A DNA stretch of 64,000 bases from Oscillatoria sp. FACHB-1407 (GCF_014697545.1 NZ_JACJSA010000014.1:62001-126000), one strand, 5' to 3'; positions 27,416 through 36,696 are shown, numbered from the stretch's first letter. A program made the numbers and translations. Notes: generated by a model from the sequence alone, not told the origin.

Positions 27416-29974
27416 CTACGCTCGCAGAATGATATCAGCCGCTGATAAAACCGTTCCACGGGTCAATGTTGCAATTTCTCCACCCGTTCCAAAACCGCTG
27501 GCTGAGCCATTCTGGTTGTAGTAGAGTTTGCCTGTACTTGGAACGTAGGTAATCAAATCGCGATCTCTCTGAGCGGCTCTAACGTTTCGCTCATTGAAGT
27601 CAAAGGTAACTCGACCACTTCGTCTGATGGCGTTAAAGGTCGTGCGATCGAGAACGATCCTATCTACCCCACGCACAAAATCAATAATCCGGTCAGGTCC
27701 AGTCGTCCGTGAGAAGGGTGCATTCGTATCAAACACAAACTGATCCCGTCCAGCACCGCCTCTGAGGGTATCTCGTCCATTGCCACCCGTCAGGATGTCA
27801 TTACCGAGATCGCCCCTCAAGTCATCATTACCATTACTGCCTGTTAAGCGATCGTTGCCACCACCACCTTGCATGTTGACAGTACCTGCAAAACCAGCCG
27901 CATTAAAGGTATTGGCTCCAGCACCACCCGTGATATCCAGAATCTCAATGTTGGTGAGAGTATCGTTGCCCAGACCTGCCAGCGTAATACTGGTTCCGCT
28001 ACTGGTAACGGTTAATGAAGTCACATTCGTAGAGAGACGGAAGGTATCGATGCCATCTCCACCGTCAATGGTGTCGTTTCCTGCCCCCGTGATGAAGAGG
28101 TCATTGCCTGCTCCACCATTGAGGGTGGTGTTACCCGTAAAGGCAGTCGTGTCAAAGGTATTGGCTCCAGCACCTCCAGTCAACTGAGCCACTTCAATAC
28201 CTGCCAGGACATCGGTTCCCAAACCCGTTAATGCCGTGTCAGTCAGGGTAAAGTTGACATCACCACTTTCGACGATTGTGTCAGTTCCAGCACCGCCTGT
28301 GATCGTGTCATTCCCCGCATTGCCAGTCAATGTGTTGGCCGCTGCATCCCCGGTAATCGTGTCATTTTGTGCCGTACCAATAATCGTGGTATATCCCGTC
28401 AACGTCCGCACGACTCGGCGAGTTCTCGTTCCATTAACCACATCAAAGGTAAAGTTCTTACGAGCGTCGGCGAGGTTGACGGTAATGGCTGAGCCAAAGC
28501 CAGCCGCATCCAGCGTCGGGGCTGTTTGAGTCAAACCGGGCAATGCTCCATCCTGTCCATACACCACATAGACTCTGCCACTGCCACCATCGGCACTGGG
28601 GGCACCAATCGCCAGATCGGGTGTGCCGTCATTGTTGATATCGCCAGAGCCACTACCAGTGCCCTCACCAATCCGATCGTTGACCCCTCCAGTGATGACG
28701 ATTCCCTGGTTGCCCGTCTCAATATTGGCGGCTGTCACCGTTGCAGCAAAAGCACTTGCCCCTCGTCTACCAAAGACGACAAAGGCTTGCCCTGTGCCAC
28801 TATTTGCTGTTTCTGAGGAGATATAGATGTCATCGATTCCATCGTTGTTGTAATCAACTGTATTGGTTGACTTAAGACTACTAAAGCTGCCTGGAAGATC
28901 GATGCGGAACCCGTTCGTGCCATTGATGGAACCCACCGGAATGGTGCTTGGAAAGGGACTGGTGCTGGAGCGACCAAAGACCACAAAGGCTCTGTTTTCT
29001 GTGGTGCCCACCAACATGTCATCAATGCCATCGGCATTGACATCGCCGATCCGTCCAATCATGGTGCCCAACTCATCAGCGGTTCCACCCGTAATGGTGA
29101 AGCCATCAGCCGCCGCTAAAGTACTTGGGTTAATGTTGGTAGGTGAGCCAGCAAAGGTTCGCTTGCCAAAGACGACAAAAACTTCTCCAGCACCGCTAGG
29201 ATTGGCAAAAGCAAAGTCTCCTATCGTATCATCATTGATGTCTCCCAGAAAGCGGACCGTTTCTCCAAACCTTGGGGTACCTGTTGTCGTAGCGAAGCTT
29301 AATCCTTGGTTGGTATTAGTAATAAATCCTGTTGAGGTTGGGATACTTGCTGTGGTAGCAGAGCCAAATAGAACAATAACGTTGCCAAAGGCACTAGCAA
29401 TGGTGGGATTGTCATCTGTTTCTCCGATAATGACGTCTGCCAAACCATCCCCATTGATGTCACCCACATCCACTGAAGTACCCGTTCTGCGCTCAGTGCC
29501 ACCATTTCCAAACTCAATGGACTCACTGGTTGGTAAGGCAAGTGCATCAATACTGCCACTGCGACTCGCATTCCCAAAAACAATTGCAACTCCCCCATTT
29601 ACGCTTGTCCCACTAGGCAAGGGAAGACCAATAACGAAGTCAGGGATGCGATCGCCATTGAAATCAACAATTTGATTGCTTGCATTGCGGTCATCTGCCA
29701 GGGCGATCGCGATCGGACTAGCCAAAGGTGACACAGGAGAAAAGTTAAAGCTTGCTGGCAGACTGGGACCAAACTGTACATTGATCTGACCGAAATTTCC
29801 ACCAGTGATGTTTGCGTCAGGTATGGTAGTGACGAGATCGCCAATGCCATCTGCATTCACATCGCCTAACACAAAGGCATCACCAAATCGACCATTGAGT
29901 ACACCAGCAGGTATAAAGAACCCAGCACCTGTAGGGGTTATATTGCTCGTAAAACTGTTGAGGCTAATAGGCAT
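27416..29974 (-). CDS. FG-GAP beta-propeller protein with RTX C-terminus
   Basis: 852 residues without a classical signal peptide. Residues 25-460 contain seven Ca2+-binding FG-GAP units (DVNADGIGD, DFNGDRIPD, DINGDGLAD, DINDDTIGD, DVNADGIDD, DYNNDGIDD, DINNDGTPD), which make one integrin-alpha-like seven-bladed propeller. From about 525 come RTX Gly/Asp repeats (GNAGNDTITGGAGTDTI, GNDILTGGNGRDTLRGGAGRD). The last 95 residues (RIIDFVRGVDRIVLD, LYYNQNGSASGFGTGGEIATL) resemble the end of the 19617 protein and probably direct type I secretion. An extracellular adhesin or surface protein is likely. No secretion genes are adjacent. Confidence 0.92.
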   Translation of the reverse strand: MPISLNSFTSNITPTGAGFFIPAGVLNGRFGDAFVLGDVNADGIGDLVTTIPDANITGGNFGQINVQFGPSLPASFNFSPVSPLASPIAIALADDRNASNQIVDFNGDRIPDFVIGLPLPSGTSVNGGVAIVFGNASRSGSIDALALPTSESIEFGNGGTERRTGTSVDVGDINGDGLADVIIGETDDNPTIASAFGNVIVLFGSATTASIPTSTGFITNTNQGLSFATTTGTPRFGETVRFLGDINDDTIGDFAFANPSGAGEVFVVFGKRTFAGSPTNINPSTLAAADGFTITGGTADELGTMIGRIGDVNADGIDDMLVGTTENRAFVVFGRSSTSPFPSTIPVGSINGTNGFRIDLPGSFSSLKSTNTVDYNNDGIDDIYISSETANSGTGQAFVVFGRRGASAFAATVTAANIETGNQGIVITGGVNDRIGEGTGSGSGDINNDGTPDLAIGAPSADGGSGRVYVVYGQDGALPGLTQTAPTLDAAGFGSAITVNLADARKNFTFDVVNGTRTRRVVRTLTGYTTIIGTAQNDTITGDAAANTLTGNAGNDTITGGAGTDTIVESGDVNFTLTDTALTGLGTDVLAGIEVAQLTGGAGANTFDTTAFTGNTTLNGGAGNDLFITGAGNDTIDGGDGIDTFRLSTNVTSLTVTSSGTSITLAGLGNDTLTNIEILDITGGAGANTFNAAGFAGTVNMQGGGGNDRLTGSNGNDDLRGDLGNDILTGGNGRDTLRGGAGRDQFVFDTNAPFSRTTGPDRIIDFVRGVDRIVLDRTTFNAIRRSGRVTFDFNERNVRAAQRDRDLITYVPSTGKLYYNQNGSASGFGTGGEIATLTRGTVLSAADIILRA

Positions 29975-30379
29975 AAGTGGATAACTCCAAAAAATTTAAG
30001 TAATGGGTCTGTAACGAGTCTGTGTATCTGGCTCCGCTGTTGCTTGAGTGCTTTGGGTTGGTACTTTTGGCTGAGCCGATGAACACATTCATTCAAGCTG
30101 GACGCTAAACAATCGTCAGCTAGAAAAAAGTAAGGAAGAGACAGGAAAAAGCAAGGTAAATCGTTCTATCTACAGATGAGGCGACGAGGGCAACGAATGA
30201 TATTTGCGGGATATGCTACCCACTGTGGGGTTTACTCTCACGGGTTTAGAACGACTTAGAATGAAATGTGGCGTTGTCGATCAGATGCATAGTCCTTGAT
30301 TAAAAGGGCGGTTTGCAAACCGCCCTGTCGTAAGGATGCTTATCGGTGAATCATGACCGCAGTCAGCACCGCCTGAAAC
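29975..30379. other. intergenic region
   Basis: Contains an A/G-rich stretch (30124-30157, AAAAAAGTAAGG and GGAAAAAGCAAGG) similar to 31925-31969, and a 22-bp palindrome at 30305-30326. No gene supported. Confidence 0.5.
30305..30326. repeat. 22-bp palindrome AGGGCGGTTTGCAAACCGCCCT
   Basis: Perfect over 22 bases. Same design as the GGGCGTTTCGCGAAACGCCC palindromes at 14770 and 16892. It lies about 54 bp downstream of the stop of the minus-strand gene at 30380 and might also stop transcription. Confidence 0.7.
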
Positions 30380-31222
30380 TTAACGGGATTCAACCAAAAT
30401 GGTGTAAGTTCCTGCTGCCCCGTTATAGCCTTCTACGAAGATCTGGTAAGTTCCATTTTGAGGCAAGGTGCCAGAGATTTCTGAGTTCGTGTCGCTGCCC
30501 GGAATGCGATCGTCGTTGTCTATCAACAGTGTGCCGTCGGGACCAATCAAAAAGGTATGCGGGTCAAAGCCACGTATTCCTGATACTAAAATCCGAATGT
30601 TTTGACCTGCGTGTCCTGCAAAGGTTTGCACACCGTGGCCATTTTGAGGAACTGTCCCAGAGGTGTTCACAATCGCAGAGACAGCTGCTGTTGTCGTTGG
30701 GCGAGGGGGTTGGTTAATGGTGTTGCCTGTGTTTGAATTAGGGCGATTAAAAGGAGTGTTGGGTTGAGTCGAAGAATTCCCCATGTTGTTAGCGGTTGCA
30801 CCGGAACAAGCCGCCTGAGCTTGTTGGGCTGTCATCACTTCAAATCGCATTTCCTGGTTAGGGCAGCGCCATCCATCAACACCCAAAAATCCAGCTTGTC
30901 TGCATCCTGCTGCTCTCATTGCGCTCCCATCCGTGGGGCCATAGGTTTCAGCAAAACGCCAGGTTCCGCCCTGCGTTTGACCCCCACTCGCACGGGCTGT
31001 GACAAATCTGAGACGATCTACACAAGCCGTAGGGCTATTTACTTGGGCGTTACAGGTGGTGGCGGCGACATCAGGGCTAACTCCCGATCGCACTAAGTTT
31101 TGAAAGCATTCTTCAAAGGTCTGAGCACAAGCGGGTTTGCTAGATAACAGGACACTTGCTGCTCCAGCGGCTACAGCCACGGTCGAAAATGCTGCAACTG
31201 ATATCAAAGTTTTAAGCTTCAT
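30380..31222 (-). CDS. secreted protein with C-terminal PPC domain
   Basis: 280 residues. A signal peptide (LISVAAFSTVAVAAGAASVL, cleaved after ACAQ near 34) precedes a Cys-rich domain (Cys at about 39, 57, 67, 106, 119, 138, FEECFQNLVRSGVSPDVAATTC) likely held by disulfides, a low-complexity Asn/Pro/Thr linker (150-180), and a C-terminal bacterial pre-peptidase (PPC) beta-sandwich (190-280: GTVPQNGHGVQTFAGHAGQN, TLLIDNDDRIPGSD, YQIFVEGYNGAAGTYTI). PPC domains usually sit at the C-terminus of secreted enzymes and bind surfaces or are removed on maturation; here no protease domain is present. Same strand as the 31327 gene 104 bp upstream. Confidence 0.85.
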   Translation of the reverse strand: MKLKTLISVAAFSTVAVAAGAASVLLSSKPACAQTFEECFQNLVRSGVSPDVAATTCNAQVNSPTACVDRLRFVTARASGGQTQGGTWRFAETYGPTDGSAMRAAGCRQAGFLGVDGWRCPNQEMRFEVMTAQQAQAACSGATANNMGNSSTQPNTPFNRPNSNTGNTINQPPRPTTTAAVSAIVNTSGTVPQNGHGVQTFAGHAGQNIRILVSGIRGFDPHTFLIGPDGTLLIDNDDRIPGSDTNSEISGTLPQNGTYQIFVEGYNGAAGTYTILVESR

Positions 31223-31326
31223 GGTTAAGTCCTAAATGTTTGAGGTTGATGATGGGCGTTGCTGGATGCAGATAGGGGTCTAAAGAACTGCCCCCCGCGT
31301 ATTTATCGCTCAGCAGGACTGTCTAC

Positions 31327-31665
31327 CTATTGCCTGGCGACAGCCGCTTCCAGAATGGGTTCGAGCAGTTCAAAGTTTTCTGAGAGTGCGGGAAATTCGT
31401 CTGCGGAAAACGTACTCAGATCTGTACCGTTTCCGGTTTGTGGACAGGCATCCGTCAAGTCAAAGTACATGTCGGAATAATCGCCTTGGGGGATGATGAA
31501 ATCCTCAGGGCTTAAAACCCCCGCATTGTAGGCTTCACAGGCCAGACGAAAAATGCGGACAGAGTTATCCTCTCCCGTTTGTTGAGCCAGGGCTACCTGC
31601 GAGGTGGCGGTTCCCGCCAATAAGCAACCTGTCACAACCAGGACACATTTCTGAACGATATTCAT
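31327..31665 (-). CDS. small secreted protein, function unknown
   Basis: 112 residues with a signal peptide (CVLVVTGCLLAGTATSQVAL, cleavage after ALAQ near 28) and an acidic mature part of 84 residues holding two Cys (LACEAYNAG, LTDACPQTG) that could form a disulfide. AAGGAG precedes the ATG by six bases. No family recognised. It may be co-transcribed with the PPC protein downstream. Confidence 0.75.
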   Translation of the reverse strand: MNIVQKCVLVVTGCLLAGTATSQVALAQQTGEDNSVRIFRLACEAYNAGVLSPEDFIIPQGDYSDMYFDLTDACPQTGNGTDLSTFSADEFPALSENFELLEPILEAAVARQ

Positions 31666-31751
31666 TAATACTCCTTCGGTAGAAAAAAGCTACCCAGCAT
31701 CCCCTGTTCCATCCGCTTACAGCCATGCCGGGATCAAGGTGGTTTTTGGAA

Positions 31752-31878
31752 CTAAGTACAACTCGTCGTAAATAGGGGTGGGAATTTGGAGTGTAGGGGT
31801 GGAACCCTTGGCTGGGGGCGCAGCCCTCACACCCCCTGGTTTTATTTCCGAAACCTATCTGTGAATAGCAGTACTAAG
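31752..31878 (-). repeat. 127-bp repeat D, right copy (inverted)
   Basis: Reverse complement of 19444-19570 with six differences seen. Together the two copies bracket 12 kb in inverted orientation. Confidence 0.92.
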
Positions 31879-31924
31879 CTGATGAATGTCCTCAATTGAA
31901 TTGGGATATTTAAAAATTGTCAGC

Positions 31925-31969
31925 AGGGAAAAAGCAAGGAAAAGGTAGGGAAAAAGTAAGGAAAAGGTA
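31925..31969 (+). repeat. A/G-rich direct repeats
   Basis: GGGAAAAAGCAAGGAAAAGG is followed after TA by GGGAAAAAGTAAGGAAAAGG, a 22-bp period, 135-180 bp upstream of the NB-ARC gene. A similar stretch lies at 30124-30157 upstream of the FG-GAP/RTX gene. Could be regulator-binding repeats; unproven. Confidence 0.6.
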
Positions 31970-32103
31970 AGTTTTGATGCTGCAAGCCCCTAAGCAAGTC
32001 TGTAATTATGCTTAAGTAGTCGTAGCGATCGCTACCCATTTAAGTTGAATTCTGAGACACTGATGGAGTAGATAAGGAGTGCAATTCTCAAGAGAGAGAG
32101 CAG

Positions 32104-34491
32104 ATGGAAGAGTTTGAGCCAGATAAATCTGGGGTCATCTTTGAGAAAGATGTTCTCAGTTTTATTGATGCCCTCATCTTCACTACGACAGGTAGACCTC
32201 TATCGACTGTCGAAATCCTTGTCTTGCAGGGTTCCTGGAACCATCAGAAATATCCTCAAATTGCTGCCCAACACGGTTACACCACGGATTATTTGAAGAA
32301 TGATATTGGGCCTCAGCTTTGGAAGCAGTTATCGCAAGCGTTGAATGAAAAGGTCAGTAAAACGAATGTAAGAGCTGTTCTCTTACGGCGATTCTCTTCT
32401 AAAGACTTACCCGCAGATACCTTATCCAATCCTTCTATCTGGCAATCCGAACTCCCACCGGATACGGCTCAAGTTCCCACTGTACCCCCGTCGTTGAGCC
32501 ATAATCTACCACCTCGACAGACCCAACTGATTGGTCGTCAAGCTGAACTGATGCAGTTATTAAAATGGCTCTCCTTTGACTATCCCATTCCCCATATGGG
32601 CATTGTGGGTACGGGGGGTGTGGGCAAAACAACACTCCTGGTAGAAGCTGCATATCACTGTTTGCAAACCCGTCCTGGGAAACCTTTTGGTGCATGGGGG
32701 GCGATCGCTTCTCCATTCGAGACGATCGTTTTTACATCGGCTCAAGTTCAACGGTTCACAACCAGCGGAATTTTGCCTCGATTGCGCTGCGAACGAACTC
32801 TACGAGACATTCTCCGGACTCTGGCTCGAACGTTGCACTGTCCCGAAGTTCCTTCCACCAGCTTTGCAGAAGCCTATGACCAAATCCTGCAATTTCTGGA
32901 GAATCGGCGCACCCTCCTGCTGATCGACAATCTAGACACCCTGGAAGAGCAGCAAGAGGTGTTCAGCTTTATTCAGGAATTGCCCGGAACTGTAAAAGTA
33001 TTGATCTCTAGCCGCCACGTCGTTCCTTTTCCCCAAATCTCTCTGGAGGGGTTACCCCAGACCGAAGCATTGCAACTGATTCAATATCAAGCTCACGAGA
33101 AGGGGGCTCAAGTTGATCTGCGAGAAGCTCACAAACTTTACCAGATAACGGGTGGAGTCCCAGCTGCAATTGGCTACGCCGTTAGTCAACGCGCAATGGG
33201 TTACAGCTTAGAAGAAGCGATACCTCATTTTCAACAATCCACCAGTGATTTCGTTCAGTTTTATCTAAGTGGTACTATTCATTCATTGCAAGGAAAAGCC
33301 GCCGGTTCCTTGCTTAAGGCATTGGCATTGTTTGTGAAACCTGCTGTGCGGGAAGCCGTTCGTTTTGTGGCTGGCATTCAGGGTGCGATCGCTGCAATGG
33401 ATGGTCTGGCTCAACTGCAAAAGCTGTCGCTGATTCAGCAAGAGCAAGGACGATTGACAATGCTTCCGTTAACTCGCGGCTATGTCTTTCATGAATTAGC
33501 AACTGATTTTATGTTTGAACAAGTAGCCCGATCGCGATGGATTGAGTGGTATGTGAACTATGCTCAGACGCATGGGGGCAAAGATTGGCGCGAGTGGCAG
33601 GATTATCAAGCTCTTGAACAGGAATGGGAAAACCTGACAGAAGTGATTGAATGGTGTATCGAGCACAACCGCTATGAAGAGGTCTGTCAGTTGTGGCGAT
33701 TGCTCAAATGCTACACCTACTCTCAGGGCTATCGCCAGTCTCGCCTCACCTGTTGGGATAGTCCGTTAAATTGGTTGAACTGGTTGATTCCAGAAGCGCA
33801 AACCCGTCAGGATTGGGCAACCACTGCGGAAATGCTGGGCGATCGCGCCTGGAAGCTGACTCTAATGGGGCAACCCCAACATTTGACGGCAGCGGGAATT
33901 TTGTTTCCTCAGGCGTGGGAACTGCGCCACTATCAAACCGTTCAGTGGCAAATTGAGTTAGCGATTTATACAGCAGCATGGCATCTGCAACAAGACCATT
34001 TTGTGCTAGCAAGCCAATGGTTACAACAGGCTCAAGCTTTATTAGAACAAGCGCAATTTGGTTCCTCTTTCACCTCCCGGCACTCGCTGTTGGTTCGATA
34101 CTATCAAGGCGAAATTAGCTACAAAACCAACCAGTATGAGGCAGGAGAAACCCTCTTTTCGCAGATCGCTGAGCAAGCACAGGCGATCGGTTGGCAACGG
34201 GCTGTGTTTTTAGCCAAAGACTTTTTAGCCGATATTGCCATTCAACAGGGACAACTGGATAAAGCTCAACAACTTTTGATCGAAGGCTTGCAGGTGGCTG
34301 AAGCGCACAGTGACTTCTGTAGTCAGGCGTATACAAAGCGATCGCTGGGTCAACTGGAACGCCAACGGGGGCATCTCTCCACGGCTCATCGTTGGGTGAG
34401 CGAAGCCAAGGCAGAATTTGAACGGTTGGGGATGCTTCCAGAAGCAAAAGAAACTCAAACTCTCTTGCAGCTTGTCGTGTCAAATGATTAA
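32104..34491 (+). CDS. NB-ARC (STAND) ATPase with vMAP-type N-terminus and helical repeats
   Basis: 795 residues. The first 95 residues (STVEILVLQGSWNHQKYPQI, YTTDYLKNDIGPQLWKQLS) match the helix-turn-helix domain found at the N-terminus of vWA-MoxR-associated and other cyanobacterial STAND proteins. An NB-ARC ATPase follows (about 140-420): Walker A VGTGGVGKTT (Lys175), Walker B RTLLLIDNLDTL, and sensor-type VLISSRH. After a winged-helix region the C-terminal 300 residues are TPR-like helices (QAQALLEQAQ, LDKAQQLLIEGLQVAEAHS). Such proteins are ligand-sensing switches related to AP-ATPases and bacterial antiphage NLRs. No downstream effector gene in the operon; convergent with the NarL regulator. 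Confidence 0.92.
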   Translation: MEEFEPDKSGVIFEKDVLSFIDALIFTTTGRPLSTVEILVLQGSWNHQKYPQIAAQHGYTTDYLKNDIGPQLWKQLSQALNEKVSKTNVRAVLLRRFSSKDLPADTLSNPSIWQSELPPDTAQVPTVPPSLSHNLPPRQTQLIGRQAELMQLLKWLSFDYPIPHMGIVGTGGVGKTTLLVEAAYHCLQTRPGKPFGAWGAIASPFETIVFTSAQVQRFTTSGILPRLRCERTLRDILRTLARTLHCPEVPSTSFAEAYDQILQFLENRRTLLLIDNLDTLEEQQEVFSFIQELPGTVKVLISSRHVVPFPQISLEGLPQTEALQLIQYQAHEKGAQVDLREAHKLYQITGGVPAAIGYAVSQRAMGYSLEEAIPHFQQSTSDFVQFYLSGTIHSLQGKAAGSLLKALALFVKPAVREAVRFVAGIQGAIAAMDGLAQLQKLSLIQQEQGRLTMLPLTRGYVFHELATDFMFEQVARSRWIEWYVNYAQTHGGKDWREWQDYQALEQEWENLTEVIEWCIEHNRYEEVCQLWRLLKCYTYSQGYRQSRLTCWDSPLNWLNWLIPEAQTRQDWATTAEMLGDRAWKLTLMGQPQHLTAAGILFPQAWELRHYQTVQWQIELAIYTAAWHLQQDHFVLASQWLQQAQALLEQAQFGSSFTSRHSLLVRYYQGEISYKTNQYEAGETLFSQIAEQAQAIGWQRAVFLAKDFLADIAIQQGQLDKAQQLLIEGLQVAEAHSDFCSQAYTKRSLGQLERQRGHLSTAHRWVSEAKAEFERLGMLPEAKETQTLLQLVVSND

Positions 34492-34535
34492 TCATTTTGT
34501 TGGTGATATTCCAAAGCTGTGGCTATAAGGCAAAA

Positions 34536-35192
34536 TCAGGAGTTAGGCATGGTTGAAAATTGGGAATGCGCGTAGATCGCCAGTTGAGAACGATTCCGCA
34601 GATCCAGACGATTGAGCAAATGGTTTACATGGGTTTTAACAGTTCCCTCAGAGATGTAAAGCTGGGTAGCGATATCACGGTTGGTTAACCCCTGCCCGAT
34701 CAGTTGTAATACTTCTTGTTCCCGGCGGGTCAGGTGAGAAACCTCTGGGGAGGGGATAGAGGGGGCAGGACTGGGGACTGGAGTTCCTGCAATTAATTTC
34801 TCCATCAGCCCAGGAGCCAATTGAGTATAGCCCCGGTGAACTAAACGAATGGCTTGGGCTAACTCTTCTGAGGGCATGTCTTTGAGTAAATAACCCTTTG
34901 CCCCCGATCGCATCGCATCGGCAATATATTGGTCGTCATCAAAGGTGGTTAATACCAGAACACTAATGTTGGGGAAGGATTGACGGATGAGGCGAGTGGC
35001 TTCTCTGCCATCCATAACAGGCATTTTCATATCCATTAACACCACATCTGGTTGGAGAGCTTCAACCTGCTCTAGAGCCACTTTTCCATTGTTGGCAACG
35101 CCAATGATTTCTAAGTCCGGTTCCAGGCTCAACATCGCCTTGAGTCCCTGGCAAATCAAATTCTGATCATCAACCAACAGCAGACGAATCAT
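34536..35192 (-). CDS. NarL/FixJ-family response regulator (DesR-like)
   Basis: 218 residues from the ATG at 35192, which has GGAG eight bases ahead; a GTG 12 codons earlier is less likely since receivers begin MIRLLLVDD. Receiver 1-118 with Asp8-Asp9, phosphoacceptor Asp54 (VVLMDMKMP), Thr in LVLTTFDDD and Lys in YLLKDMP. A Pro/Ser-rich linker (PVPSPAPSIPSPE) encoded by G-rich repeat-like DNA joins the LuxR-type helix-turn-helix (LTRREQEVLQLIGQG, YISEGTVKTHVNHLLNRL). It follows the kinase gene after about 50 bp, forming a cognate pair. Confidence 0.94.
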   Translation of the reverse strand: MIRLLLVDDQNLICQGLKAMLSLEPDLEIIGVANNGKVALEQVEALQPDVVLMDMKMPVMDGREATRLIRQSFPNISVLVLTTFDDDQYIADAMRSGAKGYLLKDMPSEELAQAIRLVHRGYTQLAPGLMEKLIAGTPVPSPAPSIPSPEVSHLTRREQEVLQLIGQGLTNRDIATQLYISEGTVKTHVNHLLNRLDLRNRSQLAIYAHSQFSTMPNS

Positions 35193-35243
35193 GGCGATCG
35201 CTCCAAAACTCCTAAACCATCTAATCACAAGAGATGATTCATA

Positions 35244-36485
35244 TTACGCAATTTCTGGTGTTTCAAAGCAATCATTTGGCATCTGAGTTGCAAATCCATT
35301 CTTGAGGGGTAAGCTGACGGTGATGTGACACCCTGAACCGGGTGCAGCCTTTAACCAAAACTCACCATTGAGTGCTGCAACCCGCTCTCGCATTCCTTGC
35401 AACCCAAATCCAGGTGAATGGCTCTCAAGACAGAATCCGTGACCGTTATCCTCAATGGTGAGATGCACACCATCTGGCGTGGCTCGTAACTCCAATCGAA
35501 CTTGGGTCGCCTGAGCGTATTTGCAGATGTTTGTTAACGCTTCTTGCACAATTCGGTAAAGTGTTTTGACCACTTGTGGAGGTAACATCGCTTCGATCTG
35601 AATGCTATTAGCGACGGATATTCCTGTACTTTGTCGAAAATCCTCCATGAGTGAGGCGATCGCACTGTCTAAAGCAGGTTCTTCATGAGCATCTGCCCTT
35701 AATGCTCTAACCGATTGGCGCACTTCCTGAATCGCTAGCTTGCCTAGCTGCTGAGCATGATCTAGAAACACTCTTGCCTGGTTTTGATCGTGCTGCCAAA
35801 GTTTTGCCACTGTTTGCAGTTGGATATTTAAGTTGGTCAATGCATGACCTAAGGCATCATGAATTTCACGGGCAATTCGATTTCGCTCTTGAACAGCAGC
35901 CAAATCTTCAATTTGTAGGGCGTACTGTTGTAATTGCTCGTGAGCCAGTGAGAGTTGTTGTTGAGCTTTACGTTCGGCTAACAGTGTGTTTACTAATTGC
36001 GATACCAGAAAAATTACTAATCCAAACATCAGGTATTCAGCAATCTGATGCATCCAAATGCGCTGTAGATGAGCGTTTGGTAGCCCCAAAGGGAGAAATG
36101 TTTTGACGTATTGTATCTGATGAACTGAGAACAAAACGAATGACACGCCTGCAACAATCCAACGCCCAATTGGCTGAAATAAAAAGCAACTGCGAATCAT
36201 CACAATCACATACAACGTTGGCAGAATGTGCAGATATCCCAAAACAGTTCCAAAGAATATCAGACTCATCTCAATGGCTGTATATACATACTTAATAGCA
36301 GGACGACCCGTCGGCAGCATCACCCCCATGATCCCCAATAAAACCAGGATCACAATGTGCTGCACTGGAATAGTTTGTTTCTCCCATGCCTCAAACACAG
36401 CCATTCCCATACAGCTTGCCAGCATGACCCATTCTGTATAGAGCAGAAACTGAAAGGGACTAGAATGAAGTTTGGGCAGCAGCAT
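35244..36485 (-). CDS. membrane sensor histidine kinase (DesK/LiaS type)
   Basis: 413 residues from the ATG at 36485 (GAGG six bases ahead; a GTG lies four codons earlier). The N-terminal 180 residues contain five to six hydrophobic helices with short loops, a membrane-embedded sensor like that of DesK-type thermosensors. A coiled coil (QQLSLAHEQLQQYALQI) leads to the HisKA_3 box QERNRIAREIHDALGHALT and a HATPase domain with N box LYRIVQEALTNICKYA and G boxes DNGHGF and GFGLQGMRERV. Ligand or stimulus unknown; membrane-fluidity sensing is a possible analogy only. Operon with the regulator at 34536. Confidence 0.93.
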   Translation of the reverse strand: MLLPKLHSSPFQFLLYTEWVMLASCMGMAVFEAWEKQTIPVQHIVILVLLGIMGVMLPTGRPAIKYVYTAIEMSLIFFGTVLGYLHILPTLYVIVMIRSCFLFQPIGRWIVAGVSFVLFSVHQIQYVKTFLPLGLPNAHLQRIWMHQIAEYLMFGLVIFLVSQLVNTLLAERKAQQQLSLAHEQLQQYALQIEDLAAVQERNRIAREIHDALGHALTNLNIQLQTVAKLWQHDQNQARVFLDHAQQLGKLAIQEVRQSVRALRADAHEEPALDSAIASLMEDFRQSTGISVANSIQIEAMLPPQVVKTLYRIVQEALTNICKYAQATQVRLELRATPDGVHLTIEDNGHGFCLESHSPGFGLQGMRERVAALNGEFWLKAAPGSGCHITVSLPLKNGFATQMPNDCFETPEIA

Positions 36486-36696
36486 AGGGAGCCTCACTCA
36501 GAGTTAAGTGCTAATACTGTTCTATTAATACTGTGAACCCCTCTGAAGAACAAAGAACAGAGCCATTTTTCTAACTTCTGTTATAGATTTGAGCCAATGG
36601 CATCAACGAAAGTTAGAAACGAAAGTTAGAGCAGATGACAGTTCCAGATTGGGTTGTAGAATGAAGAAGTCGATCGCTTAACAAAGTGTTACTTTT

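Larger units (their letters stand above)
31666..32103. other. intergenic region with repeat D and A/G-rich direct repeats
   Basis: Divergent promoter region between the small secreted protein and the NB-ARC gene, largely occupied by the right copy of the 127-bp repeat and by A/G-rich repeats. Confidence 0.55.

Noticed and set aside
28863-29675. 270-residue plus-strand frame opposite the FG-GAP region
   Set aside because: Shadow of the codon pattern of the FG-GAP/RTX gene; no start signal, Pro/Val/Ser-biased composition.
19444-31878. Repeat D pair considered as ends of a composite transposon
   Set aside because: No transposase in between, no target duplication seen, and diverged core copies occur elsewhere in the window; kept only as a possible inversion boundary.
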